Shown here: piece by piece, positions 1-10,525 of the stretch
Layout: each line of letters opens with the position of its first letter
Position numbering within the stretch: position 1 is the stretch's first letter
From: Diadema setosum
Taxonomy: Eukaryota; Echinodermata; Echinoidea; Diadematoida; Diadematidae
Assembly (NCBI GenBank): GCA_033980235.1
Contig: CM067067.1
Span: 5,646,289-5,710,288 of the forward strand
Direction: 5' to 3'
Length of the DNA: 64,000 nt
Program-made: the position numbers and the translations under genes
Notes under the pieces: model-generated
Told to the model about the DNA's origin: nothing
What the model saw: only the letters and a program-made list of their open reading frames with translations
Database searches by the model: none

Positions 1-23
1 TATTTGAGTCCGCCCATGTGACA
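1..23 (+). repeat. 3' end of the 5' LTR
   Basis: These 23 bases are identical to 6290-6312, the end of the 3' LTR, and finish with TGTGACA. The rest of this LTR lies outside the window. Confidence 0.9.
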
Positions 24-28
24 TTTTC

Positions 29-46
29 TGGGGGCTTGTCCGGGAG
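29..46 (+). promoter_or_regulatory. Primer binding site, probably tRNA-Pro
   Basis: The 18 bases TGGGGGCTTGTCCGGGAG begin 5 bases after the LTR end. They resemble the proline-tRNA primer site known from murine gammaretroviruses, differing at one internal position and at the last base. The assignment to tRNA-Pro is inference from that resemblance. The 5-base gap between LTR and primer site is somewhat longer than usual. Confidence 0.75.
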
Positions 47-253
47 TATAACTCGTGCCATTCGAAGTCACATGGGTATATAAACGGAGAAAAAAGTGTA
101 AAGAAAAAGGTTGAGGAAAACTTGTGATTTTTTTGTTTCCTCTACATTTGTATGTATGTACTATCCATAGGTGCACCGTTGTATATTCATTGTGTACATG
201 ATCTGAACTGATCTGGATACATTCTGGTATTATAAGTGCTCAGGTAATTCGGA

Positions 254-3200
254 ATGGAGCTAGCTAAGTTAACTGAAATTGGAGAAAAGTTCGGATTCAG
301 TGGAGAGGAGCTTAGGCAGTTTGTTACAGACGAGCAAAAGAGACTCAGAGAGGAAAGAGCGGACATGTTAGAGTTAAGGCGACAGGAAAGAGAAACAGCC
401 GAGCTACAATTGGCGATAGCGCGAGAAAAGCAAACCAAAAGCGAATCAAGTTCTAATGGGTGCAAAGCTCGATCTCCAAAATTGCCTCTATTTCACGAAG
501 ACAAAGATAACATAGATGCCTATCTACAGCGGTTCGAACGATATGCCAAAAATCAAAACTGGCCAACTACAGACTGGGCACTCAACTTAAGCACGCTGCT
601 TACAGGTAAGGCTCTTGATGTCCACTCTAGATTGTCAAGTGCGGAATCCAATGATTATGACACTTTGAAACATGCACTCTTGAAATCCTTTCAGCTCACT
701 GCAGAAGGATTTCGCTCCAAGTTTTTTTCAGGCAAACCGACAACAGGAGAAACGGCATCCCAGTATGCAAACCGACTAGAGAACTACTTGAACAGGTGGG
801 TAAGCCTCTCTGGTATAGAGCACACTTTCGAGGAGCTGGCAGATCTACTCCTCCGGGAGCAGCTCATCAGTGGGTGTCATCGAGAGCTGGCCATCTTCCT
901 AAAAGAACGGCAGCCCGAGACTTCGAAGGACGTGGTGAAACTAGCTGAGCAGTACTTAGACGCCAGAGGAGGCACCTTCAAACCACCCCCACCGGCACAA
1001 AGGAACATCCAGACACACGTGGGACAGATGCCACGGGGCAACACCAGACCTGAAGGTAAAATCCCTCCAAATAACATTTCAGGAAATAGGCCCCCGTCTC
1101 AACCCAAATGTTACAACTGCCACCAACACGGTCACCTTGCCCGTGATTGTACAAAACAGGGAACCAGAGGCAGAACGTGTTTCATATGCCACAAACCAGG
1201 TCACATTGCTAACTATTGTCCTTTCTCCCCCATGAAATCGGCAGGTCTAGTCCTCGCCCAGGATCCAGAGCAAGGAAACCCCCCTACCTCGGAACACAGC
1301 CTGGCTTCATCGGAACCCGATAAGGTAGAACCAAATCCACATACTCCCTGTCAATGTCCAGCTTGCACTAACACAAAGGTCAAAATTGAGGCTTCTTGTA
1401 TGATGGTTCGAATGCCACTCAATGCCCCCAAACTAGAATCCACCACAGATCATATCCAATTCAAGTGTGGACACTCCTTGCCGTTGATGAGTGCAGCATG
1501 CACCAAAGAACACGTGGTCAGACAAATGCCAGTTACTAACGGACTAGTCAATAACAACCAAATTTCTGTTCTCAGAGACAGCGGCTGCAGCGGAGCTGTC
1601 ATTAAACAAGATCTTGTCCAGCCAAACCAAATGACAGGTGAAGAAAGTACTTGCGTGCTGATTGATGGCACAGTGAAAACTCTCCCCGTCGCTAGAATAG
1701 ATGTTGACACTCCCTTCTACGTAGGGAAAGTTAACGCATTGTGCATGAAAACTCCACTCTATGACCTGATTTTAGGTAACCTACCCGGAGTAAGAGAACC
1801 AGACAACCCAGATCCCGACTGGACGGCTACACCAATGCCTGTCGGCGCCGTACAGACGAGAGCCCAGGCTCAACGAGACGGTAAGCCATTTCGTCCCCTC
1901 AAAACCCCACACCCAATGGAAGACATCGTGACTCCAACAGCTCTCAAAGAGGCACAACAGAAGGATGAAACATTACACCGCCTGCGAGAACTCGCCGATA
2001 CTCGTTCAGAGAAGGTAAGTCGCAATAACGGTCTCTCTTCCTTCTTTTACAAAGACGGAATGTTGTATCGCTCATTCCACTCTCCCCAAATGGACCCTGA
2101 CACAACAATCACACAAGTGGTAGTACCAAAACAATACCGCAAACAGGTTATGCAAACAACCCATGAAAACATACTCGGAGGGCATCAAGGTACCAAAAGG
2201 ACAACTGAAAAGATACTTACCAATTTCTTTTGGCCCGGTATGAACTCTGACATTACCAGGTACTGTAGATCGTGTGACGTCTGCCAACGTACACTATCAA
2301 AAGGTCGTGTAACCAAGGTCCCCCTCGGAAAGATGCCGCTCATCGAAGTCCCCTTCGAACGCATTGCTGTAGACATAGTTGGACCAATACACCCAATGAC
2401 TGACCAGAAAAATAGGTACATACTTACCGTTATTGATGTTGCTACTAGGTACCCCGAGGCAATCCCACTCCCAAGCATCGAGACAGAAAGAGTTGCAGAA
2501 GCCCTAGTGAGCATCTTCACCAGAGTCGGAATCCCCAAGGAAATGCTGACCGATCAAGGGACTCAGTTCACATCTGATCTCATGAAAGAGGTAAGCAAAT
2601 TACTCTCCATCAAACACTTCACTACATCCCCATATCACCCTGCCGCGAATGGACTAGTTGAGCGCTTCAATGGCACTCTAAAACAAATGTTGAAACGTAT
2701 GTGCGCTGAAAACCCAAAAGACTGGGACAGGTACATTACTCCCCTTCTATTTGCAGTGAGAGAAGCACCACAAGAGAGCATGGGGTTCTCCCCGTTCGAG
2801 CTTCTTTACGGCCGGAAGGTACGCGGACCCCTCGACATCCTGAGAGAACTCTGGACAGGAGAAGCCGAAACAGGTGAGACCAAGTCTACTTACCACTATG
2901 TACTTGATCTCCGAAACAGGATCGACGAAACATGCCGCAACGCCCACACTCAACTTCAGAAATCAGCAAACAGGTATGCAAAATACTACAATCAGAAGGC
3001 AAAACACAGGGAGCTACAAGTCGGAGACAAGGTACTCCTACTCCTACCAACTGACAGGAATAAGCTCCTTCTACAATGGAAGGGCCCCTTTGACGTGATC
3101 TCCAAAATCAGCTCCATGGACTACAGGATCGACCTCAACGGGAAACCAAAGGTGTTCCACATCAATCTTCTGAAAAAGTATCATGCTAGAAATGATATTC

Positions 3201-4735
3201 CCTCTATTTCAGATGCCGAAGCTGCTTGTACCGCCGTGATCGAATACGAAGAGCAAAATGATGACGAGGAAGAAACGCAGCAACCACTAACTAACACATC
3301 TCTCCTACAGCCTTTCCCATTTCAGGCGAAAGAGTCACTTGACGATGTCTCAATTAACTCAGCCCTTTCCTCCCCACAGAAAGAACAGGTCAACGAACTC
3401 CTCAACGAGTACAAAGACGTCCTGTCTGATCTTCCCGGTCGAACCACGTTAGGCGAACACCACATCAAACTCAAAGGAAATGAACACCTGAAGAGTAAAC
3501 CATATCCCATTCCCCACTCTCTTAGAGACACAGTCAGAGAAGAGGTAAAAACCATGCTATCGCTCGGAGTAATTGAGCCATCAGAAAGCCCCATTGCCTC
3601 CCCCATAGTACTGGTTAAAAAGCCCGATGGCAGCAACCGGTTTTGTGTAGACTTCAGAAAACTCAATAAAGTGACTGTATTTGATGCTGAACCCATACCA
3701 GATCAAGATGAACTCTTCACAAAAGTCGCCCATGCAAAGTTCTTCACCAAAATAGATCTCAGCAAAGGATACTGGCAGGTACCCATGGCAGCCGAATCCA
3801 AACCACTAACCGCTTTTCTTACCCCCGATGGTCTCTTTCAGTTCACAATGATGCCCTTCGGCTTAGTGAACGCTCCCGCCTCCTTCAGTCGACTGATGAG
3901 GAGACTGCTAGACCGACTCGGAGGAACGGTGAACTACATCGACGACATCCTCATCTATTCGACCACGTGGGAAGAACACCTACGTACACTCACAGAACTC
4001 TTCAGACGACTACGAGCCGCAAAGCTCACTGCTAGACCAAGTAAGTGCTTCATCGGACAGACAAGCGTCGAATTCCTAGGACACGTGATCGATCACGGAC
4101 AGGTAAGACCCCGCCCTGAAAAACTCAAAGCCATCCAAGAGGTAAGTCAGCCTCAGACCAAACGAGAGCTCAGATCCTTTCTAGGTATGGCGAACTACTA
4201 CCGGAAGTTCATTCCGAACTACGCCGCCGTCGCCGCACCACTCACAGACAGGACCAGAAATGCTGAACCAAACAAGGTAAAATGGGAAACGAGCCAAGAG
4301 CAGGCCTTCACAACACTGAAGGAAAAACTCTCTAACCCCCCTATCCTTCATTTGCCAGATTTGTCACAGGACTTCATCCTCAGGACAGACGCCTCCAACG
4401 TTGGACTAGGAGCAGTCCTCCTCCAAACACACCAAGACGAACGATTTCCAGTCTCCTACGCGAGCCGAAAACTGCTTCGACGAGAAAAAGCATACTCAAC
4501 CGTAGAACGTGAGTGCTTAGCTGTAGTTTGGGCAGTAAAGAAGTTCGAACCATACTTGTACGGCAGACAATTGGTGCTAGAAACAGACCACCACCCACTA
4601 GTGTACATGAACAAGGCTAGCCCTGCAAATGGGAGGCTAATGCGTTGGATTCTGGCTTTGCAACCCTACAGATTCCGTGTGGAAGCTATCCGCGGCAGCG
4701 AGAATGTTGGCGCAGACCTACTAAGCCGGCTGTAG
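254..4735 (+). CDS. Gag-Pol polyprotein with integrase before reverse transcriptase
   Basis: A single 1493-residue frame without stop or frameshift encodes the whole retrotransposon proteome. In order: a charged N-terminus and Gag core to about residue 240; two CCHC zinc knuckles at 286-299 and 309-322; an aspartic protease with its catalytic Asp at 442 in the motif RDSGC; integrase with an HHCC zinc module starting at H637 and a DD35E triad D707, D767, E803; a GPY/F-type module at W942 (WKGPF); an acidic spacer; reverse transcriptase with the YIDD box at 1228-1231; and RNase H with D1379, ending near ADLLSRL. In most Ty3/gypsy elements integrase is last, so this order is diagnostic of the Gmr1 type. 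Protease is expected to cleave the product. The protease motif has Cys where many families have Ala. No Gag/Pol frameshift signal or internal stop separates the two parts. Confidence 0.95.
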   Translation: MELAKLTEIGEKFGFSGEELRQFVTDEQKRLREERADMLELRRQERETAELQLAIAREKQTKSESSSNGCKARSPKLPLFHEDKDNIDAYLQRFERYAKNQNWPTTDWALNLSTLLTGKALDVHSRLSSAESNDYDTLKHALLKSFQLTAEGFRSKFFSGKPTTGETASQYANRLENYLNRWVSLSGIEHTFEELADLLLREQLISGCHRELAIFLKERQPETSKDVVKLAEQYLDARGGTFKPPPPAQRNIQTHVGQMPRGNTRPEGKIPPNNISGNRPPSQPKCYNCHQHGHLARDCTKQGTRGRTCFICHKPGHIANYCPFSPMKSAGLVLAQDPEQGNPPTSEHSLASSEPDKVEPNPHTPCQCPACTNTKVKIEASCMMVRMPLNAPKLESTTDHIQFKCGHSLPLMSAACTKEHVVRQMPVTNGLVNNNQISVLRDSGCSGAVIKQDLVQPNQMTGEESTCVLIDGTVKTLPVARIDVDTPFYVGKVNALCMKTPLYDLILGNLPGVREPDNPDPDWTATPMPVGAVQTRAQAQRDGKPFRPLKTPHPMEDIVTPTALKEAQQKDETLHRLRELADTRSEKVSRNNGLSSFFYKDGMLYRSFHSPQMDPDTTITQVVVPKQYRKQVMQTTHENILGGHQGTKRTTEKILTNFFWPGMNSDITRYCRSCDVCQRTLSKGRVTKVPLGKMPLIEVPFERIAVDIVGPIHPMTDQKNRYILTVIDVATRYPEAIPLPSIETERVAEALVSIFTRVGIPKEMLTDQGTQFTSDLMKEVSKLLSIKHFTTSPYHPAANGLVERFNGTLKQMLKRMCAENPKDWDRYITPLLFAVREAPQESMGFSPFELLYGRKVRGPLDILRELWTGEAETGETKSTYHYVLDLRNRIDETCRNAHTQLQKSANRYAKYYNQKAKHRELQVGDKVLLLLPTDRNKLLLQWKGPFDVISKISSMDYRIDLNGKPKVFHINLLKKYHARNDIPSISDAEAACTAVIEYEEQNDDEEETQQPLTNTSLLQPFPFQAKESLDDVSINSALSSPQKEQVNELLNEYKDVLSDLPGRTTLGEHHIKLKGNEHLKSKPYPIPHSLRDTVREEVKTMLSLGVIEPSESPIASPIVLVKKPDGSNRFCVDFRKLNKVTVFDAEPIPDQDELFTKVAHAKFFTKIDLSKGYWQVPMAAESKPLTAFLTPDGLFQFTMMPFGLVNAPASFSRLMRRLLDRLGGTVNYIDDILIYSTTWEEHLRTLTELFRRLRAAKLTARPSKCFIGQTSVEFLGHVIDHGQVRPRPEKLKAIQEVSQPQTKRELRSFLGMANYYRKFIPNYAAVAAPLTDRTRNAEPNKVKWETSQEQAFTTLKEKLSNPPILHLPDLSQDFILRTDASNVGLGAVLLQTHQDERFPVSYASRKLLRREKAYSTVERECLAVVWAVKKFEPYLYGRQLVLETDHHPLVYMNKASPANGRLMRWILALQPYRFRVEAIRGSENVGADLLSRL

Positions 4736-4787
4736 AGAGAAAGATAGTGTTATAAGTAATTTCTTTTAATTATGAAATGCATTTTTC

Positions 4788-4803
4788 GAAAGGGGGAGTG
4801 AAA
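4788..4803 (+). promoter_or_regulatory. Polypurine tract
   Basis: A run of purines (GAAAGGGGGAGTGAAA, one T) directly precedes the TGTCACA start of the 3' LTR. This is the expected primer site for plus-strand DNA synthesis. Confidence 0.85.
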
Positions 4804-6312
4804 TGTCACATTGAAAATGCATTTCCAGGTTGTTTCATGTACATCACCTATCGGTCATTCAACTAGACAAACATGTTTACGGGTAGGGATAACGAGACAA
4901 AGGGTGCGAGTGAGGGAGCGAGAGAGAAAGCGAGAGCGAGAGAGAGAAAGTGATAAGACAGGTGTAAATGTTTTACAAGTAGCGCCATCGATGACCGAGA
5001 GGAGTTCATTTATTTTTGCATGTCAATTAATGTAGAAAGAAAAGACAGGAAATAGCTCCAGTTCCGGGAGAGTGCTGTATAGGTGTTTTCGTTCAAGTCC
5101 TTTTAGTTGTATCAAATATTCCAAATGCCTCGAAAAGGAGTGTCGTAGTCGAGTAGCAATTTAACAGTAGAGTTGGATCTTTTCGGGGCAGACACCATTT
5201 TGATTTCACCGAGAGAACATTGAGTTAGCTCCGTGATGGCAGGAAACCAACCTGCCACACTCAGGCGCCAGTTGGCAAGATAATTTTGTGTCTAAGCCCA
5301 ATTTCGTTTGCGGCCAGGAGCCGTCCGTCCACCTTACCGTCAGCCTGTATACTGGCTGATTAGAGTTCAGATTTTGTTTGCTGCCAGAAGGCGTATTCCA
5401 ACAGCCTTTGCAGCCTTCCAGTAGCCAAGAAGAAGAGGCATTTTGGTTATATTACACCGGTCATTGATGGCGCCGAGACCGAGGACGAGCCTACTCCCAG
5501 GCCGACGCATTCGCAGCAGAGCGACTGGGTCCGCCCCTCGCTAGGGAGGACTTTGGACGCCAAAGAATACGGAACGCGGGTCCCTCGCGACACTTTGGAG
5601 CTGGAACAGCAACCTCGCATATAAGGACGCTCCACCCACGAATCAGTTCATGTTCTGGAAGCGAACAGTTTGACAATTAATGTGACTCTGGGGACAACGC
5701 AGGTGAGCGATGAACCTGGCGGGTGCATGACACCCTGTAGATATGATTGGTTGCGACGTGGAAGTGTCGCTGAAGTAGAGAGATGAAGGTCATGTTAAAT
5801 TGGTAAAAAGATGAAAATAATGTGCACATAATTCGAAGATTGGTATTTATATATATTTATAATTGCGGGTTAGCACAGAACCCGGATGTAAACGGAAGCA
5901 GTGTAATTGAAGACAAGTGTTTTAACCGCGGTAAACCGTCGTGCGTGCAGGCTGGTCATCTCCGGATCAGCACTACGGTGGTGTGAACCAAATAGTGTTG
6001 CGCTTGATAGCAGATAGTGTATTGTCAGGGATAACGAATTGATAGTGAAGCTGGTATAATTATTCTGAACAAGTGTCAAGCCAAAATTACAGGTGGAACC
6101 GGACCAAGACAGGGTCCCGTTCACATGGTTGTCGAATATAAGAGTATTGTAATTAAATTTATCTCACTAAGAATTTTGATTTTGCATTTTATGTTGGTCA
6201 CAACTCCTTGATTTCAGTCCTGTAAATATTCCACAAATGCTTATATTAAATTGTACATTGAAGTGAATGGCACGAGTGTGATTGAGCATTATTTGAGTCC
6301 GCCCATGTGACA
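4804..6312 (+). repeat. Complete 3' LTR, 1509 bases
   Basis: It begins TGTCACA right after the purine tract and ends TGTGACA. It is long for a gypsy LTR. It contains a GA-rich stretch at about 4914-4950 and an AT-rich TATATATA block near 5850 that could be a TATA element. I see no convincing protein-coding frame; the short frames at 5447-5676 are not recognisable. Confidence 0.9.
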
Positions 6313-8319
6313 GCTATTAAGAAGCTTTTTCCAACAAAAAAGAAGGATGAACAAAAAGAAGAAAAGAAAAAAGAAGCAAGGCTTAATTGATAGGTAAAAG
6401 ATTTGGAAAAGGAAAATGAAATGATACAATACAACCAGCAGTCAACCTAACTTATGTGATACAGACACCGAGTTGGAAATGTACATTTGCAGGATGTCAT
6501 TTATTATGCAATTAAAGGTATCATACATGGTAACTTGTGCACTGTAGAGTATCAAATGTACAGGTATACAGAGGAGGGAGAGTTCTGTTGTACACGTACA
6601 AGGCTGGTTCTTTTATATCACATACATACATATGTGTAGCATGTGCAGGAGTTTTAGTCCGTATACTTTTTGTTCAAATACAGGATTTTATATAATTTTA
6701 GATATTTGAACAGTTACCAGTGACATCATTCCACAAGTGTTCTGGTATATACCTGGTGCATTGGGTACTGCCAATATCTGTACACGTCTCACATAGACAT
6801 ACAGTATGTACATATTTATGATACTTTTTAATTAAAGAGTACTTTTCATCAGACTGTGTTATTGCATGGAACAAACAAGAGTCCTTCAAAAACAAAACAT
6901 ATGGAATGAAAGTAGGCCTACTCACCCGTTTATACTTGATTTTATATTTTGAAATGAATGCTTATAAATTAAAGGTACATACAGGTAATGTCAAGCTGTA
7001 CTCGTAAAGGATGTAAGGACTTCATCATTTCACAATGCACTACTAAAACACCTGCCAGTATTCCAACTGGTCAGGATCGATTTGAAGCAGCTGTTGTCTT
7101 TCCAACTGCATGTTATACATGTGGTGACTTGACATTTGCTCCTGTGATAATTACTCCAGGCTTATTTTCTCAAAGGACTTAGGGTTAGGGTTGTGATAGG
7201 GCACTTAGGTTTAGTTTTATGTGAAGGATAGGATTAGGGTTATGTTTGTGGATAGAATTTTTGTTTGGCTTTTAGCGGGCACATATTTAATGTGAGCAAT
7301 TGCTGCAGGAGCAAGTGTCATGGAACCTATACATGTATCTCTAGGCTCCATGCATTCCCATTCAGTATTGGCATGACTAGGGAATGCCAAAGCTTTTGAG
7401 TATGAATCTAGCATGACTGCTGATGCAATGCCAGTGTAGTGTCACCTTATCTTCGCAAGACATCCATGTCATCTCTGCGCTCACGAATCACCTATATATA
7501 CCACTCAGGATGATTTTAGTTCTTATTCACTACAGTTAAATTACCAAGTCAGAACAATAAAAATCTTATGGCTTAGCACAGTCTCATTTGTAGCACAAAA
7601 GCTCACAAACTTTATGCTGTGTGAATAGCTACTCTTAGAAACTGTACACTGTGGTGTAAGAAGCACAATAATTATCATACTTGATGGCAATGAATGAAAT
7701 ACCAAGGAATACTGGCCCAACAAAAGCAAATTTCCATGGTATTCCAAGAAATGAAGGATGTCTTCTCTACATAATGACCACTGGATTTTCTGCTCATTGC
7801 AAGTGAAATCTACATTATGGGGGGGGGGGGGGAGGGGGGAATACTCAGACTTGGGTCTTGCTATATCCCAATTCCTGATTGGTAGCTTGCTGTGCAGGTG
7901 AGGGCATTACTTCATATGATCTGTGAGAGATCTAGCCATACACAGAAGGCGTGATGCTCAGCTAACAGCAAGACTTGTGCTGGTGGCATACATCACGTAG
8001 AGAGATATTCCCTTTTTGCTTCTTGAAGCATGTAATCAATTCCTTCATCTTTGAGGGGGGTAATCATTGGGATTCCAGCTTCCTTCAAGTTTGAAGTTAT
8101 TTCTTAATCTTATATTGTGTCCAAATTTAATATATATATGTCATATGATCCAATAGTACACATTTTTTTTTCTTAGCAATATCATTCTTTAAAGTAGATT
8201 TCACATATAAATACAAGTACACACTTCCATAGAGTATGGCTTTTCTGCCTGTAATGGGTAAGGTTTGTAGTCCTTTCTTCTTGCCCCCCCCCCCCCCCAC
8301 TCCAACAGCTAGTGATGGT
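6313..8319. other. Spacer between the retrotransposon and the TIMELESS stop codon
   Basis: No gene is recognisable here. The part nearest TIMELESS should be its 3' UTR. A lysine-rich open stretch follows the LTR directly (about 6313-6390) but resembles nothing I know. There is a short GGGTTA-like patch near 7180-7240, a 14-base G run at 7819-7832 and a C run at about 8284-8298. Confidence 0.6.
8126..8131 (-). terminator. Candidate poly(A) signal of TIMELESS (ATTAAA)
   Basis: Read on the minus strand this is ATTAAA, about 190 bases after the TIMELESS stop codon. It was picked by position alone; no cleavage-site evidence is visible. Confidence 0.3.
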
Positions 8320-10446
8320 CTACTCATCACTGTCCGATGAAACCACTCGTCGCTTAGCAACCCTCCTGAGAGGTACGTCATCATCGGAGTCACTCTCACT
8401 GGAAGCCTCGGGGGTGGGGTCTGTCGCCTTGGCAACCCCACTGTTGCTGGATGTCATGTTGAAGTCACTGTCTGCAGAAATTGTAAGGGAAAATAGCAGC
8501 ACATCAACTGATAATAGATTTGTAGTTTTCTTTCAGTCATGACTGCAATGTTATCATCATTTGATAGGTCATCATTCAAATGTCTTAAAGAATTAAAAAA
8601 AAATTATAGTATCAGAGATTCCATAAAAATGATTACAAAAAGACTTCACCCTGTTTTGATGGATTACAATAAATATGTGTGTAACTTTTAGAAATGCATT
8701 TCAAGAAAGAGCTGTGAATGTACCCATGGAACATTCAGAGAGAGTGCTCACAAGAAAGTTACCCAAAGGGTACCGGAGGTCAAGAGCATGTATAAATGGA
8801 CAGGAATAGGTCTATTGGTTCAGGCTGACACATCCTCAAAAAACAGAGAAAATATTTCGAGTCTTCAGACGACAAATATGTACATGATTCCCCCTCCCCT
8901 TCATCTCTTGAAATGATGGGATTTAAATGGAGTTGCACATTTACATGAAATTCCTTTCCACATCTCCGTCTCTCTATGCCTTTTCCTTCCTCCCTTGTGA
9001 CCTAGAAGTTAAAGGAAAACAATAAAAACTCAGCCGACATACCATCATCTACAATTTCTTCCCATTCTTCATCATCACCAGTGTCAGCAGCTTCCATGGC
9101 AATTTCCTCGTTCTCGTTTGTGGCATTGTTGTCGAGGCAGCTTGCAGCATTGTCGGTGGTGGTGTTACTGGTGTCATCCTCCAGAAAATTGGTAGCATTA
9201 TCTTCCATGGCAGCACTTCCCTCAGCAACGTCCTCCTCCTCCTCCTCCTCCTCCTCATCATCCTCTTCAGTCATGGTGGTTGTGGCATCCTCTCTCATCG
9301 TGACATCAGCATCACTTGGGCTGTCCTCTGACAGGACCAAATGCAGGGACTGGTCATGGGTGGGAGAATCTTCCTTTGTTGGATGTGCTCCAGTTTCCAT
9401 GACAGCATCTTCCACACCGTCCTCATCATTAACCCCTTTGTCATCACTGTCTTCATCCTCGCTGAAGTCAAATGGTGCCTGCTTCTTCAAAGCTCTCTTC
9501 TTACTGGAAACGACTTCGATAATCTCACTTTTGCTGTCATCTGAGTCGTCATCCATTGCCTCGTTGCTGACGGACTCATTTTTATCTCCTCCTTCATCAT
9601 CACCATCATCACTCAGAACCAGGTGTAATGATGCAGAGGGCTGTTGACTGGTGATGGTGGGGATTTGTTGAGAACCTGATTCAACATCTTCAATATCTGA
9701 TCCATCTTTACCATCATCTCCATCATTGTCATTGAGTAGCGAGTGTGACTTCTCCCCTGGTTTGGCAAACTTTGCTTGGCCTTTTGACCTGTTCGTGTCT
9801 TCTCCGTCACTGTCATCACTGGAGACGAGCCGACTGCGCTTTGTGGGCTTGCCCTGAGAGGGCGCTGTCACCCTGTTCTTGTTCAGGAAGGTCTCAAGGT
9901 TGTCGTCATCACTATAAATAGACACACAATAAAAAGACCATCATGATAATTGGAACATCAGCAGTCATTTCACTTTGAAGGATATATATATATATATAGA
10001 TAGATAGATAGGTAGATATATACATATATCTCTTCTTTTTTTTATTTGAGGGGGAGGGGGCAATGAATACAAATGTGATAAATGACCAAAAGTGCAGATG
10101 AACAAGATTTTCTCTCATCAAGATGCAACATCATCTGATCCCCATACTATGCAGTAAACTTTTAAAATCGTCACATGAAACATCTATATCAACTGAAATC
10201 TGAGGAGGCATAATTTTAAAAAACATTGATAAGATGCATAGCTACATGATGGGCAGATAATAACAGTATGAAGTGGGTAATTCTGTGACAATTCAAGTGC
10301 ATCCTATTTGCACATTACATGAATAGCTGGGGACACGAGAGTTGTGGCAGAGGAATGCATGATGTAATTCACAATCAGTACAGGAGAAAACACCATGAAT
10401 TTACAGGGAATCTATATCTCTGTTTATCTATCAACATATCCACCTA

Positions 10447-10525
<79 letters not shown>

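Larger units (their letters stand above)
1..6312 (+). mobile_element. Gmr1-like Ty3/gypsy LTR retrotransposon, 5' LTR cut by window edge
   Basis: The element consists of the last 23 bases of a 5' LTR, a primer binding site, one uninterrupted gag-pol frame, a purine tract and a complete 3' LTR. The 23 bases at 1-23 recur exactly at 6290-6312, which identifies both LTR ends. The LTR starts TGTCACA and ends TGTGACA, a perfect 7-base inverted repeat. The domain order in the polyprotein is Gag, protease, integrase, reverse transcriptase, RNase H. That is the Ty1/copia order in an element whose enzymes look Ty3/gypsy-like, as known for Gmr1-type elements of deuterostomes. The target-site duplication cannot be tested because the left flank lies outside the window. 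The open frame suggests a young copy. It lies about 2 kb beyond the 3' end of TIMELESS. Confidence 0.93.

Noticed and set aside
29..46. Retroviral origin because of the proline-type primer site
   Set aside because: No envelope frame exists after RNase H, and the gene order is that of Gmr1-type retrotransposons.
9081..9647. A 188-residue serine-rich open frame on the plus strand
   Set aside because: It is the antisense of TIMELESS exon 30; the GA-rich coding strand forces a Ser/Leu-rich shadow with no family resemblance.
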